Of a stretch of DNA of 64,000 nt, positions 1 through 10,130 are shown one piece after another (position 1 is the stretch's first letter; every line of letters starts with the position of its first letter). Origin of the DNA: Variovorax paradoxus (GTDB taxonomy: Bacteria > Pseudomonadota > Gammaproteobacteria > Burkholderiales > Burkholderiaceae_C); assembly GCF_009498455.1 (NCBI RefSeq), contig NZ_CP045644.1:5273001-5337000 (forward strand). The letters are read 5' to 3'. The translations under genes were made by a program, and so were the position numbers. The notes below the pieces were generated by a model. The model saw only the letters and a program-made list of their open reading frames with translations. It was not told where the DNA came from and did no database searches.

Positions 1-1577
<1,577 letters not shown>

Positions 1578-1591
1578 AGCGGGCGGCGGCG

Positions 1592-1621
1592 TTGACTGTG
1601 GCCCTTACCGGCCGTTACGCG
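1592..1621 (+). promoter_or_regulatory. possible sigma70 promoter for the lipoprotein gene
   Basis: TTGACT (1592-1597) is followed after 18 bases by TACGCG (1616-1621). The -35 is good and the -10 is poor. It lies 75 bases upstream of the next start codon, in the gap after ligA. Confidence 0.3.
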
Positions 1622-1696
1622 ACTTCACATCCGCGCAGTCAACAGGGTCTACAAGCGGGCGTTGAACGATTACAGAAGGCCGACAAGGAGTCCCTC

Positions 1697-2119
1697 ATGC
1701 AAAAAATTCGTGTTCTCGCGACCAGCCTCGCACTCGGCGGCATCGCGCTGCTGGGCGGCTGCGTGGCCGTTCCTGGCGATCCGTATTACTCCGGCGGCTA
1801 TTCCGATCCGTACTACTCCGATCCTGGTCCCGTTGTGGTGCCGGCGCCGGTCTACATCCAGGGTGGCGGCTACTACGACAACCGTCGCCCGTACTACGAC
1901 CGCCGTCCCTACTATGGCCGACCCGGCTATCCCGCGGTGCGTCCCAGCTATCCAGCCGTGCGGCCGACCTATCCATCCGGCCGTCCGCCGGTTCAGATGC
2001 GTCCGCCGGCCGTTTCGCCTGCGCACCCGGGCGTGTCGCCCAACTACCCGAGCAACGCGATGCGCCCGCCGCCGGGCGTGCCGTGGCGTGACGCGCCGGC
2101 GCTGGCCGACAAGCCCTGA
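1697..2119 (+). CDS. Tyr/Pro/Arg-rich lipoprotein of unknown function
   Basis: A 140-residue probable lipoprotein. The N-terminus has a basic start (MQKIR), a hydrophobic segment and a lipobox ending LLGGC, so Cys at about residue 21 would be acylated and the protein held in the inner or outer membrane facing the periplasm. The mature part is low complexity, with repeated [14 protein letters not shown] and [13 protein letters not shown] units, and has no recognisable domain. The ATG was chosen over upstream starts because AAGGAG lies at 1685-1690 and the signal sequence begins there. It lies between ligA and def, with no sign of co-transcription beyond orientation. Function is unknown; an envelope role is inferred only from the signal. 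Confidence 0.85.
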   Translation: MQKIRVLATSLALGGIALLGGCVAVPGDPYYSGGYSDPYYSDPGPVVVPAPVYIQGGGYYDNRRPYYDRRPYYGRPGYPAVRPSYPAVRPTYPSGRPPVQMRPPAVSPAHPGVSPNYPSNAMRPPPGVPWRDAPALADKP

Positions 2120-2174
2120 CACAAAGCAAGCACACGCCCCAGCGAGGGCGTGGCGCGCTGGCCATAATCCCGCC

Positions 2175-2714
2175 ATGGCCTTCCGCGAAATCCTCAAGAT
2201 GGGCGACCCCCGGCTGCTGCGCACTGCGCAGCCGGTCGCCGCTTTCGACACCGACGAACTGCACCTGCTGGTGCGCGACATGTTCGAGACCATGAAAGCG
2301 GTCAATGGCGCCGGCCTTGCGGCGCCGCAGATCGGCGTCGATCTGCAGCTGGTGATCTTCGGCACCGACACCGTCAATCCCCGCTACCCCGACGCACCGC
2401 CGGTGCCGCGCACCGTGCTGCTCAACCCCGTCATCACGCCGCTGGGCGACGAAGAGGAAGAGGGCTGGGAAGGCTGTCTGTCGGTGCCGGGCCTGCGTGG
2501 CGTGGTGCCGCGCTTCGCCCACATCCGCTATACGGGCTTCGACCTGTACGGCGACCCGATCGACCGCACCGCCGATGGTTTTCATGCGCGCGTGGTGCAG
2601 CATGAAGTCGATCACCTGTTCGGCAAGCTGTACCCGATGCGGGTGCGCGATTTCTCGCGCTTCGGCTACACCGAGGTCTTGTTTCCAGGCCTCGATGCGG
2701 CGGACGACGACTGA
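2175..2714 (+). CDS. def: peptide deformylase
   Basis: Removes the formyl group from N-terminal formyl-methionine of new proteins in the cytoplasm. The protein has 179 residues, usual for the family. All three motifs are present: GAGLAAPQ near residues 45-52, EGCLS with the metal-binding cysteine near residue 101, and HEVDH at 143-147 supplying two histidine ligands and the catalytic glutamate. The ATG has no Shine-Dalgarno sequence; instead CATAAT lies at 2163-2168, only six bases upstream, which could be a -10 box giving a leaderless or nearly leaderless message. In many bacteria def is beside fmt; here it is not. Confidence 0.96.
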   Translation: MAFREILKMGDPRLLRTAQPVAAFDTDELHLLVRDMFETMKAVNGAGLAAPQIGVDLQLVIFGTDTVNPRYPDAPPVPRTVLLNPVITPLGDEEEEGWEGCLSVPGLRGVVPRFAHIRYTGFDLYGDPIDRTADGFHARVVQHEVDHLFGKLYPMRVRDFSRFGYTEVLFPGLDAADDD

Positions 2715-2738
2715 AGGGTCGTCCGTCCGTTGGCTGGC

Positions 2739-3128
2739 TTACTTGTTGTTGAGCCCGAAGCGACCGCCGCCCGTGAACGCGAGCGAAATGGCCGCGAACA
2801 GGAACATGCCCTGCAGTTCCAGCGCCCAGCCGCCTTGCGCGTTCAGCGCGCCCAGGTCCTTGCGGTGCGCCAGCCAGATCGCCACGACCATGTTGATGGC
2901 CACGACCAGCGCGGCGGGCCGCGTGAACAGGCCGACGATCAGCAGCACCGGCGCCAGGATCTCGCCCACGTAGACCCCGTAGGCCAGCACCGCGGGCAGG
3001 CCGTGCGACGCGAGCATGCCGCCGATGCCGTCGACGCCCTTGCCGACTTTGGCAATGCCATGCAGCAGGATGAGGATGCCCAGCGCAACGCGCAGGATGA
3101 GCTTGCCGGTGTCGTCGGACTTGACCAT
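2739..3128 (-). CDS. DoxX family membrane protein
   Basis: A 129-residue integral membrane protein of the DoxX family, with about four hydrophobic segments (for example GKLILRVALGILILLHGIAK and ILAPVLLIVGLFTRP). Family members are often linked to thiol or oxidative stress, but the function of this one cannot be read from the sequence. The start at 3128 was chosen because an AGGAA ribosome site sits upstream and the protein then begins MVKSDD, ahead of the first membrane span; an extension upstream is possible but would add a polar tail. Convergent with def (24 bases between the stops) and divergent from aapJ. Confidence 0.85.
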   Translation of the reverse strand: MVKSDDTGKLILRVALGILILLHGIAKVGKGVDGIGGMLASHGLPAVLAYGVYVGEILAPVLLIVGLFTRPAALVVAINMVVAIWLAHRKDLGALNAQGGWALELQGMFLFAAISLAFTGGGRFGLNNK

Positions 3129-3239
3129 GGTGTGATTCCTGTTCAGCAGTGATGAAAGGGCCGTATGGTAGTGAAACTCGCCGCGCCGCCAACCGGTCGC
3201 CCGCGAACGGATCGACATATGTATCCAACGCGGGGTTCT

Positions 3240-3269
3240 TTGTCGCCGGCCGGCATCGCCCCGTACACT
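3240..3269 (+). promoter_or_regulatory. possible sigma70 promoter of the aap operon
   Basis: TTGTCG (3240-3245) and TACACT (3264-3269) are 18 bases apart and end 32 bases before the aapJ start, within the divergent gap from the DoxX gene. Pattern match only. Confidence 0.35.
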
Positions 3270-3301
3270 GCCTTTTGCCTACTGTTGAGGAGCACACACC
3301 C

Positions 3302-4342
3302 ATGATGAAAAACACCCGATTCCGTCCGGCACTGCTGGCCGCCGCCTCCGTTGTCGCGCTGGCCGCCGCGGCCCCGGCCTTCGCCGGCAAGACGCTCGAC
3401 GCGGTCAAGCAGCGCGGCACCGTCAAGTGCGGCGTGACCAACGGCGTGGCCGGTTTCTCGGCGCCCGACACGCAGGGCAACTGGTCGGGCCTGGATGTCG
3501 ACACCTGCCGCGCCATCGCCGCGGCCGTGCTGGGCGATCCGAAGAAGGTCGACTTCGTGCCGCTCAACTCGCAGCAGCGCTTCTCGGCCCTGCAGGCCGG
3601 CGAGATCGACATCCTCGCGCGCAACACCACCTGGACGCTCACGCGCGACGCGTCGCTGGGTTTCAACTTCACCACCATCACCTACTACGACGGCCAGGGC
3701 TTCCTGGTGCCCAAGAAGCTCAAGGTGACGAGCGCCAAGCAGCTCAAGAACGCCACCATCTGCACGCAGTCGGGCACCACCAACGAGAAGAACGTGTCGG
3801 ACTACTTCCGCGCGCAGAACATCCCGGTGAAGACCGTGGTGTTCGAGAGCTTCGAAGCCTCGTTCAAGGCCTTCTTCTCGGGCCGCTGCCAGGCTTTCAC
3901 GACCGACGCCTCGGCGCTGGCCGGCCTGCGCAACAAGGAAGCGCCGAACCCCGACGACTACCTCATCCTGCCCGAGCTGATCTCCAAGGAGCCGCTCGCG
4001 CCGCTGGTGCGCCGCGGCGACGACGAGTGGTTCGCGATCGCCAAGTGGGTGCCCAACGCGCTCATCGAGGCCGAAGAGTTCGGCGTCACGCAAGCCAATG
4101 CCGACCAGCTCAAGGGCAGCAGCAAAGACCCGGCGCAGCAGCGCCTGCTCGGCGCCGGTGAAGACCTCGGAAAGCTGCTGGGCCTGGACAAGGACTGGTC
4201 GTACCGCGCCATCAAGGCCGTGGGCAACTACGGCGAGATGTTCGAGCGCAACGTCGGACCGAAGTCGGTGCTCAAGCTGCCGCGCGGCTCCAACAATCTG
4301 TGGAGCAAAGGCGGCCTGATCTACGCACCTCCTGTTCGATGA
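3302..4342 (+). CDS. aapJ: general L-amino acid ABC transporter, periplasmic binding protein
   Basis: Periplasmic solute-binding protein that captures amino acids for the Aap-type importer (family 3 binding proteins). It has 346 residues. A classical signal peptide covers residues 1-28, with cleavage after AFA and the mature protein starting GKTLDAVKQRG. Family features include KCGVTNGVAGFSAPD near the mature N-terminus, the ligand-binding arginine region ILARNTTWTLTRD, and the C-terminal GNYGEMFERN. The start follows a TGTTGAGGAG ribosome site; a longer frame upstream lacks a signal peptide at its own start. Its stop overlaps the aapQ start by ATGA, so the permeases are translationally coupled. 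Substrate range is inferred from the family. Confidence 0.92.
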   Translation: MMKNTRFRPALLAAASVVALAAAAPAFAGKTLDAVKQRGTVKCGVTNGVAGFSAPDTQGNWSGLDVDTCRAIAAAVLGDPKKVDFVPLNSQQRFSALQAGEIDILARNTTWTLTRDASLGFNFTTITYYDGQGFLVPKKLKVTSAKQLKNATICTQSGTTNEKNVSDYFRAQNIPVKTVVFESFEASFKAFFSGRCQAFTTDASALAGLRNKEAPNPDDYLILPELISKEPLAPLVRRGDDEWFAIAKWVPNALIEAEEFGVTQANADQLKGSSKDPAQQRLLGAGEDLGKLLGLDKDWSYRAIKAVGNYGEMFERNVGPKSVLKLPRGSNNLWSKGGLIYAPPVR

Positions 4343-5337
4343 GTGGGCAGGCCTCGCGCCGCGGCGCCTGGCTGGCCTGGCTCGTGCAGGCCCTTTTGGT
4401 GCTGGCCGTCGTGGCGGGCGCCGCCTGGGTGGTGAACCATGCGCTCGAGGTGCTGCGCGCACGCGGCGTGCGTTCGGGCTTCGACTTTCTCACCGAGCCC
4501 GCAGGCTTTTCGATCAGCGAAGGCTGGCTCGATTTCGATGCCAGCCAACCTTCGTGGCGCGCGTTTCTTGCGGGCCTGATCAACACCGTGCGCGCAGCCG
4601 TGCCGGCCGCCATCTTCGCGGTGGTGCTCGGCACGCTGATCGGCATCGGCCGGCTCGCGCCGCACGTGCTGCTGCGCGGCATCTGCACCGCGTACGTGGA
4701 GCTGCTGCGCAACGTGCCGCTGCTGGTGCAGCTGCTGATGCTGGCCTTCGCGATGGCCAACCTGCTGCCCGACCCGACCGAGCCCGTGCACCTGCTGCCG
4801 GGCGTGTGGCTCAGCAAGGGCGGGCTCAGCGTGCCCTGGCCCGTGACGGGCGAGGGCGGCTGGTGGCCCACGCATTTCGAATGGCCCGAGCGCGGTGACT
4901 TCGGCGTGAGCGGCGGCGCCGCGCTGAGCCCGGAGTACGTGACCATCGTCGCCGGGCTGTCGCTGTATTCGGCGGCTTTCGTCGCCGAGATCGTGCGCGC
5001 CGGCATCCTCTCGGTCTCGCAGGGGCAGGTGCTGGCGGGGCAGGCGCTGGGGCTGTCGTCGGTGCAGCAGCTGCGCATCGTGATCCTGCCGCAGGCGCTG
5101 CGCGTGATCGTGCCCTCGCTCACCAACCAGTTGCTGAGCCTCACCAAGAATTCGTCGCTGGCCGTCGCCGTGGGCTATCCGGAGCTGGTGTCGGTGGCCA
5201 ACACCACCATCGGCTCGAACGGACGGGCATTCGAGTGCATCGCGATCATCATGGCGGTGTATTTGCTGCTGTCGCTCGTGATCTCCTTCGGCATGAACCG
5301 CTACAACGCGCGCGTCGCGCTGCGAGGCTGGCGATGA
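4339..5337 (+). CDS. aapQ: amino acid ABC transporter permease AapQ
   Basis: Inner-membrane permease subunit (HisM/GlnP type) of the amino acid importer, 332 residues. A first membrane segment (residues about 9-32) is followed by a periplasmic loop and the permease core. The EAA-type loop for docking the ATPase is visible as GQALGLSSVQQLRIVILPQALR near residues 234-258. Start and stop are both coupled: the ATG overlaps the aapJ stop (ATGA) and the TGA overlaps the aapM ATG in the same way. Confidence 0.93.
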   Translation: MSGQASRRGAWLAWLVQALLVLAVVAGAAWVVNHALEVLRARGVRSGFDFLTEPAGFSISEGWLDFDASQPSWRAFLAGLINTVRAAVPAAIFAVVLGTLIGIGRLAPHVLLRGICTAYVELLRNVPLLVQLLMLAFAMANLLPDPTEPVHLLPGVWLSKGGLSVPWPVTGEGGWWPTHFEWPERGDFGVSGGAALSPEYVTIVAGLSLYSAAFVAEIVRAGILSVSQGQVLAGQALGLSSVQQLRIVILPQALRVIVPSLTNQLLSLTKNSSLAVAVGYPELVSVANTTIGSNGRAFECIAIIMAVYLLLSLVISFGMNRYNARVALRGWR

Positions 5338-6392
5338 GGCGCGTCGCGCAAGGCCCCATCGCGTGGCGCAGCGAGCTGTGGGGGTCGCCGCTGCGCGCGC
5401 TCGCCACGGTGCTGTTGTTGGGCTTGCTCGCGTGGGCCGGCTTCCACGCGTTCGAATGGGGCGTGGTGCACGCCGTGTTCCGCCCCGACGCGGATGCCTG
5501 CCGCGCCGTTCAGCACGGCGCCTGCTGGGGCGTGGTCGCCGAGAAGTGGCGGCCGATGCTGTTCGGTCGCTTTCCGTATGAAGAGCAATGGCGTCCGGCC
5601 CTCGCGGTGGTCGTGCTGTCTGCGGTGACCGTGCTCAGCGCCTGGCCGCGCAGCTGGCGCTGGTGGCTGGTGCCGCTGTGGCTCGTGGCGTTACTGCTGT
5701 TCGTCGGGCTGATGCACGGTGGCGTGGCCGGGATGAGCACGGTGCCGACCAGCCGCTGGGGTGGCCTGCCGCTCACCATCGGTCTGGCCGTGGTCGGGCT
5801 GGCGCTGGCCTTTCCACTGGCGTTGCTGCTCGCGATGGGGCGGCGCTCCGAATGGCCGGTGGTGCGCACGCTGAGCGCGAGCTACATCGAGCTGGTGCGC
5901 GGCGTGCCGCTGATCTCGGTGCTGTTCATGGCCTCGTTCCTGTTGCCGTTGCTGTGGCCCGCGGGCTGGCAGCCCGACGTGCTGGTGCGCGTGCTGATGG
6001 GGCTCACGCTGTTCGTCGCAGCGTATCTGGCGGAGATCATCCGCGGCGGCCTGCAGGCCGTGCCGCGCGGCCAGACCGAGGTGGCGATGGCGCTGGGCTT
6101 CGGTCGCTGGCCGGTGCAGCGCGACATCGTGCTGCCGCAGGCGCTGCGCCTCGTGGTGCCCGCGCTGACCAACAGCGTGGTCGGTACGCTGAAGGACACC
6201 TCGCTGGTGACCGTGGTCGGTCTGTTCGAGCTGACCGGCGCGCTCGGGCTCGCGCTGGGCGGCGATCCGGTCTGGCGGCCGTTCTACCTCGAGGGCTACC
6301 TGTTCGTCGCGGCCGTCTACTGGCTGCTGTGCTTCGGGCTGTCGCGCTACAGCGTCTGGCTCGAGCGGCGCCTGGGCGCCAGCTCGGCGTAG
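5334..6392 (+). CDS. aapM: amino acid ABC transporter permease AapM
   Basis: Second inner-membrane permease of the same importer, 352 residues. It has an N-terminal membrane span, an extended loop region and a C-terminal permease core with the ATPase-docking loop ALGFGRWPVQRDIVLPQALR. It starts within the aapQ stop (ATGA). In the usual order a cytoplasmic ATPase gene (aapP) follows, but here the next gene is on the other strand and its 3' end overlaps aapM by 46 bases. The energising subunit must therefore be encoded elsewhere or shared with another importer. Confidence 0.92.
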   Translation: MRRVAQGPIAWRSELWGSPLRALATVLLLGLLAWAGFHAFEWGVVHAVFRPDADACRAVQHGACWGVVAEKWRPMLFGRFPYEEQWRPALAVVVLSAVTVLSAWPRSWRWWLVPLWLVALLLFVGLMHGGVAGMSTVPTSRWGGLPLTIGLAVVGLALAFPLALLLAMGRRSEWPVVRTLSASYIELVRGVPLISVLFMASFLLPLLWPAGWQPDVLVRVLMGLTLFVAAYLAEIIRGGLQAVPRGQTEVAMALGFGRWPVQRDIVLPQALRLVVPALTNSVVGTLKDTSLVTVVGLFELTGALGLALGGDPVWRPFYLEGYLFVAAVYWLLCFGLSRYSVWLERRLGASSA

Positions 6393-6760
6393 CCGGTCTG
6401 CGTGTCGGGCTCGCGCGAGAAGCGCCATTCGGGCAGCACCGCGACGAGGACCTCGGCTGTGGTCCGTACCACGCAGCCCGGTGCGGCATGGCCGCCCGAC
6501 ACCCGGCCGGCGGCATCCGACACGCTGAGATGCAGGTGCGAGCCATCGGGCGACAGCGTGCCGGCGAGCGTAAGGATTTCAAGGTCGCCTTCGATGCGCG
6601 TCGCCGCTTCGGCGCCCGCGAAACGAATGCGCGCGCCGCGCAGGCTGCCGATGCCCGAGACCACGAAGGCCGCGTCGCCGATGCCGCCCTGCTTCAGCAC
6701 GGCATCGAGTGCCGCGCGCAGGTCGTCGCCGGGTTGCAGCCGCAGCACAAGCGTGTCCAT
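6347..6760 (-). CDS. PPC/DUF296 domain protein
   Basis: A 137-residue protein that is almost entirely one PPC (plant and prokaryote conserved, DUF296) domain. Family traits are the opening LVLRLQPGDDL, a central GIGSLRGARIRFAG, and PDGSHLHLSVSDAAGRVSGGH with conserved histidines. Bacterial members form trimers; in plants the domain is joined to AT-hook DNA-binding motifs, which are absent here, so DNA binding should not be assumed. The gene starts 16 bases after pgm on the same strand and is probably co-transcribed with it. Its 3' end runs into aapM. Confidence 0.85.
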   Translation of the reverse strand: MDTLVLRLQPGDDLRAALDAVLKQGGIGDAAFVVSGIGSLRGARIRFAGAEAATRIEGDLEILTLAGTLSPDGSHLHLSVSDAAGRVSGGHAAPGCVVRTTAEVLVAVLPEWRFSREPDTQTGYAELAPRRRSSQTL

Positions 6761-6776
6761 GCGCTGTTGCCTCGCG

Positions 6777-8432
6777 TCAGCTCGCCGACAGCGCCTTGTC
6801 GACCACCTGCTGCGCCTCGCCGAGGATGCGTGCGAGGTGCTCGTCGCCGAGGAAGCTCTCGCCGTAGATCTTGTAGATGTTCTCCGTGCCCGAAGGCCGA
6901 GCGGCGAACCAGCCGTTCTCGGTGACGACCTTCACGCCGCCGATGGCCGCGCCGTTGCCCGGCGCGTGGCTCAGCACGTTCTCGATCTTCTCGCCGGCCA
7001 GCGTGGTCGAGGTGATCTGCTGCGGCGATAGGGCCGACAGGCGCTTCTTCTGCTCGGGCGTGGCGGGTGCGTCCACGCGATCGGACACAGGGCGCCCCAG
7101 CGCCTGCGTGAGTTCGTTGAAGCGCTCGCCGGGGTCGCGCCCCGTGCGCGCAGCGATTTCGGCCGAGAGCAGGGCGGGCACGATGCCGTCCTTGTCGGTG
7201 GTCCACGCGCTGCCGTCGTGGCGCAGGAAGGTGGCGCCCGCGCTTTCTTCGCCGCCGAAACCGAGCGAGCCGTCGACCAGCCCGTCGACGAACCACTTGA
7301 AGCCCACGGGCACCTCGTACAGCGGGCGGCCCAGTTGCGCGGCCACGCGGTCGATCATGCGGCTGCTGACCGCCGTCTTGCCGACGGCCGCCTGCGCGGG
7401 CCAGTGCGGACGGTGCGTGAAGAGGTAGTCGATCATCACCGCGAGGTAGTTGTTCGGCTGCATGAGGCCCGCGCTGCGCGTGACCACGCCGTGGCGGTCG
7501 TGGTCGGTGTCGCAGGCGAAGGCGATGCCGAAGCGGTCTTTGAGCGCGACCAAGCCGTGCATCGCGTCGGGCGACGACGGGTCCATGCGGATGCGGCCGT
7601 CCCAGTCGAGCGACATGAAGCGGAAGGTCGGGTCGACCGCCTGGCTCAGCACGTTCAGGCGCTGGAGCTTGTAGCGCGCGGCAATGGCGGGCCAGTAGTG
7701 CACGCCGGCACCGCCCAGCGGATCGACGCCCAGGTCGATGCTGCCGCCGCGGATCGCGTCCATGTCGAGCACCTGGGCCAGGTCTTCGACGTAGGTGTTG
7801 AGGTAGTCGTGGCGGTGCGTGGTGGAGGCCTTCAGCGCCTGCGCGAGCGGCATGCGCTTCACGCCTTCGAGCTTGTTCGCCAGCATCTGGTTGGCAGCAG
7901 CTTCGACGGCGGAGGTGATGTCGGTGCCTGCGGGTCCACCATTCGGCGGGTTGTATTTGAAGCCGCCGCTCTCGGGCGGGTTGTGCGAGGGCGTGATGAC
8001 GATGCCGTCGGCCAGGCCCGTCGTGCGTCCGCGGTTGTAGACCAGGATCGCATGCGACACGGCCGGCGTGGGCGTGTACTCGTCGTCCTTCGAGAGCATC
8101 AGCTCGACGCCATTGGCCGCCAGCACCTCGACCGCGCTGGCGAAGGCGGGCGTGGACAGCGCGTGCGTGTCGATGCCCAGGAACAGCGGACCGTCGATGC
8201 CTTTCTGTTTGCGGTAGTCGCAGATGGCCTGGCTGACCGCCAGCACGTGCCATTCGTTGAACGCGTCGTCGAACGAGGAGCCGCGATGGCCCGAGGTGCC
8301 GAAGGCCACGCGCTGGCTCGGCACGGCTGGGTCGGGGCGACCGGTGTAGTAGGCCGAGACGAGGCGCGGCACGTCCACCAGCAGATCAGACGGGGCCGGC
8401 TGGCCCGCGAGGGGATGGGAAGAAGTGCTCAT
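6777..8432 (-). CDS. pgm: phosphoglucomutase, alpha-D-glucose-phosphate specific
   Basis: Interconverts glucose 1-phosphate and glucose 6-phosphate, linking glycolysis to UDP-glucose and so to polysaccharides such as the cellulose made by the operon at 10131-21749. The protein has 551 residues. It shows the phosphoserine loop [11 protein letters not shown] with Ser about residue 149, the metal-binding loop CDTDHDRHG, the sugar-binding GGEESAGA and the C-terminal phosphate-binding RPSGTEN. The ATG at 8432 gives the family N-terminus ([13 protein letters not shown]); no clear ribosome site precedes it, and an in-frame start at 8498 is possible but less likely. Confidence 0.95.
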   Translation of the reverse strand: MSTSSHPLAGQPAPSDLLVDVPRLVSAYYTGRPDPAVPSQRVAFGTSGHRGSSFDDAFNEWHVLAVSQAICDYRKQKGIDGPLFLGIDTHALSTPAFASAVEVLAANGVELMLSKDDEYTPTPAVSHAILVYNRGRTTGLADGIVITPSHNPPESGGFKYNPPNGGPAGTDITSAVEAAANQMLANKLEGVKRMPLAQALKASTTHRHDYLNTYVEDLAQVLDMDAIRGGSIDLGVDPLGGAGVHYWPAIAARYKLQRLNVLSQAVDPTFRFMSLDWDGRIRMDPSSPDAMHGLVALKDRFGIAFACDTDHDRHGVVTRSAGLMQPNNYLAVMIDYLFTHRPHWPAQAAVGKTAVSSRMIDRVAAQLGRPLYEVPVGFKWFVDGLVDGSLGFGGEESAGATFLRHDGSAWTTDKDGIVPALLSAEIAARTGRDPGERFNELTQALGRPVSDRVDAPATPEQKKRLSALSPQQITSTTLAGEKIENVLSHAPGNGAAIGGVKVVTENGWFAARPSGTENIYKIYGESFLGDEHLARILGEAQQVVDKALSAS

Positions 8433-8555
8433 GTCGAAAGCGGGTGATGAAAGGGAGCGTGCCGGCGGTGCCGTGCACGGGCTTTCAGCATACGCCATGG
8501 CCGTGGCCGGCTTGCCGCCTGCGCGGCCGTTCGCAGCGGTTCGCTTACAACCCTT

Positions 8556-8798
8556 TCAATGTGAGCGCCGTGCGCGGACCCGCTCCGGGCCGTCGCCTGT
8601 GGCCAGCCATCGGGCGGGCACTTTGAAGTACGCCGCGATCGCATGCAGGTGCAGGGTGCCTGCGCAGCTGTGGCGGTCTGTGAGCCAGCGGATCACCGTG
8701 GGAGCGCTGACGCCGCACTGGCGGGCGAGTTCGGATTTCCACTGGGGCTGCGATTCGGCGACGAGCGAGATCAGGCGGTCTTGAAAGCTGGCGTTCAT
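8556..8798 (-). CDS. small helix-turn-helix (XRE-like) regulator
   Basis: An 80-residue protein dominated by a Cro/C1-type helix-turn-helix: ELARQCGVSAPTVIRWLTDR (residues about 24-43) followed by a third helix region HLHAIAAYFKVPARWLATG, the usual end of such domains. It has no partner or sensor domain. The start is well supported by AAAGGAGG just upstream. It lies between pgm and an orphan response regulator and is divergent from the latter. Its targets are unknown; autoregulation through the divergent gap would fit small HTH proteins but is inference. Confidence 0.8.
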   Translation of the reverse strand: MNASFQDRLISLVAESQPQWKSELARQCGVSAPTVIRWLTDRHSCAGTLHLHAIAAYFKVPARWLATGDGPERVRARRSH

Positions 8799-8852
8799 GG
8801 TCGGCCTCCTTTGGCGGCAACAGCGGTCGGAGGGGAATCTCCTCCAATCGCA

Positions 8853-8895
8853 CCAGGGGCCCAACCCCTCCTTCGCAGGGGGCTGGTAGTTTTTT
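8853..8895 (+). promoter_or_regulatory. hairpin followed by a T run, upstream of the response regulator
   Basis: CCAG (8853-8856) can pair with CTGG (8883-8886) around an inner CCCCT/AGGGG pairing, and six T follow at 8890-8895. No plus-strand gene ends here, so it could act as a leader attenuator for the response regulator or be chance in G/C-rich DNA. Confidence 0.25.
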
Positions 8896-8997
8896 GCGTG
8901 GAGGGTGATCTAGTTCCAAGGCCTTGCGGGTTCACTCGTCCTCGCCGGCGTCAGAATGGGGCTGCATATCGACCAACAAGGTCGAAGGGGGTGTGCC

Positions 8998-9630
8998 ATG
9001 AAAGTGATGACGCTGGACGATCACGCGTTGTTTCGTGCGGGCCTGCGCATGCTGCTCGAGAGCATGGAAAGCCGCGCCGAAATCTTCGAAGCTGCCACGG
9101 TCGACGAGGCCTGCGCATTGGCGCTGCGCCACCCGGACCTGGCGATCTGCCTGCTGGACCTCGAACTCAAGGGCGAGTACGGCCTGGATGCGCTGGTGCG
9201 CCTGAAAGCGGCGGCACCCGACATCGCGGTGGTGGTGGTGTCGGCATCGACCGATGTCGACATCATCCGTGGCTGCCTGGAGGCCGGTGCCATGAGCTTC
9301 GTGCCCAAGAGCATGCCGGCCGATTTCCTGAAGCGGGCCTTCGAGACCGTGCTCGCGGGAGAGGTCTACCTTCCTCAGGAGATCCTGCACCTGGGGCCGA
9401 AGAGCGTCGCCAGGCCCGCGCTCAGTCCGCGGCAGGCCGACACCTTGCACGGCCTGGCGCGCGGGCTGCCGACCAAGTCGATCGCGCGCGAACTCGGTCT
9501 TTCGGAGCACACGGTGAAGGAGTACATCGGCACCTTGTTCCAGGCGCTGGGTGTGCACAATCGCACCGAGGCCGTGATCACGGGCATCCGCCTGGGGCTG
9601 CTGTCCCCGTTGCAACGCAAGGGGTCATGA
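8998..9630 (+). CDS. NarL/FixJ-type response regulator with LuxR HTH
   Basis: A 210-residue two-component response regulator. The N-terminal receiver (residues 1-120) has the acidic pocket TLDDH, the phospho-acceptor aspartate in CLLDLEL, a switch serine in VVVSAST and the conserved lysine in VPKSM. The C-terminal LuxR-type DNA-binding domain covers LSPRQADTLHGLARG to HTVKEYIGTLFQALGVHNRTEAV. The start was set by GAAGGGGG upstream and by the receiver beginning MKVMTLDDH. No histidine kinase is nearby, so it is an orphan; its signal and targets are not visible. Confidence 0.93.
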   Translation: MKVMTLDDHALFRAGLRMLLESMESRAEIFEAATVDEACALALRHPDLAICLLDLELKGEYGLDALVRLKAAAPDIAVVVVSASTDVDIIRGCLEAGAMSFVPKSMPADFLKRAFETVLAGEVYLPQEILHLGPKSVARPALSPRQADTLHGLARGLPTKSIARELGLSEHTVKEYIGTLFQALGVHNRTEAVITGIRLGLLSPLQRKGS

Positions 9631-9683
9631 GCGGGCCACCGCGGGCGGCTAAGCTTCAGGCTGGTTTCAAGGAGCAAGACAAG

Positions 9684-10022
9684 ATGCGCATGACGTTTGG
9701 CCGGCACGGGGTTCTTCTGATGGCTCTGGCTGCTGTGCTCGCGGGCTGCGAGGCCCCGCCCAAGGACCGCCCGCTGACCTCCGACGTGCCGGCGCCGCCG
9801 AGCTTCACGCCGCCACCCGAGAGTTGCCAGGCCCCCGAAGTGCGCTTTGCGCTCGGCATGCAGGCCACGCGCCCCTTGCTCGACGAGATGCGCCAGCGCG
9901 CCGGTGCAAAGACCGCCCGCACGGTGCCCGCCACGGCCCCCGCCGATCCGGCACAGGACGCCACGCGGCTCAACGCGCAGGTCGATCCCACGGGGCGCAT
10001 CCTCGGCGCCTATTGCGGCTAG
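9684..10022 (+). CDS. probable I78-family peptidase inhibitor lipoprotein
   Basis: A 112-residue lipoprotein precursor with signal segment MRMTFGRHGVLLMALAAVLA and lipobox LAGC. After a proline-rich stretch comes a Cys (ESCQAPEV), a helix-like segment and a C-terminus RLNAQVDPTGRILGAYCG. The paired cysteines and the closing GRI...YCG resemble the inhibitor I78 family, periplasmic inhibitors of serine peptidases; the match is by eye. The start is supported by AAGGAG upstream. It follows the response regulator by 53 bases on the same strand and may share its transcript. Confidence 0.7.
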   Translation: MRMTFGRHGVLLMALAAVLAGCEAPPKDRPLTSDVPAPPSFTPPPESCQAPEVRFALGMQATRPLLDEMRQRAGAKTARTVPATAPADPAQDATRLNAQVDPTGRILGAYCG

Positions 10023-10047
10023 CAGCCGCCGGTCATCCGGAGCGCCG

Positions 10048-10074
10048 CGACATGCGCGGCATGCGCGACATGCG
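10048..10074. repeat. three tandem 9-bp units between convergent genes
   Basis: CGACATGCG, CGGCATGCG and CGACATGCG follow one another directly in the gap between the I78-type gene and the end of bcsC. Role unknown. Confidence 0.5.
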
Positions 10075-10130
10075 TGTCGGCGAGGCCGACCGCGCGATCG
10101 TGCAGAGCATCCTGCCGCTCGCGCCCCTCC

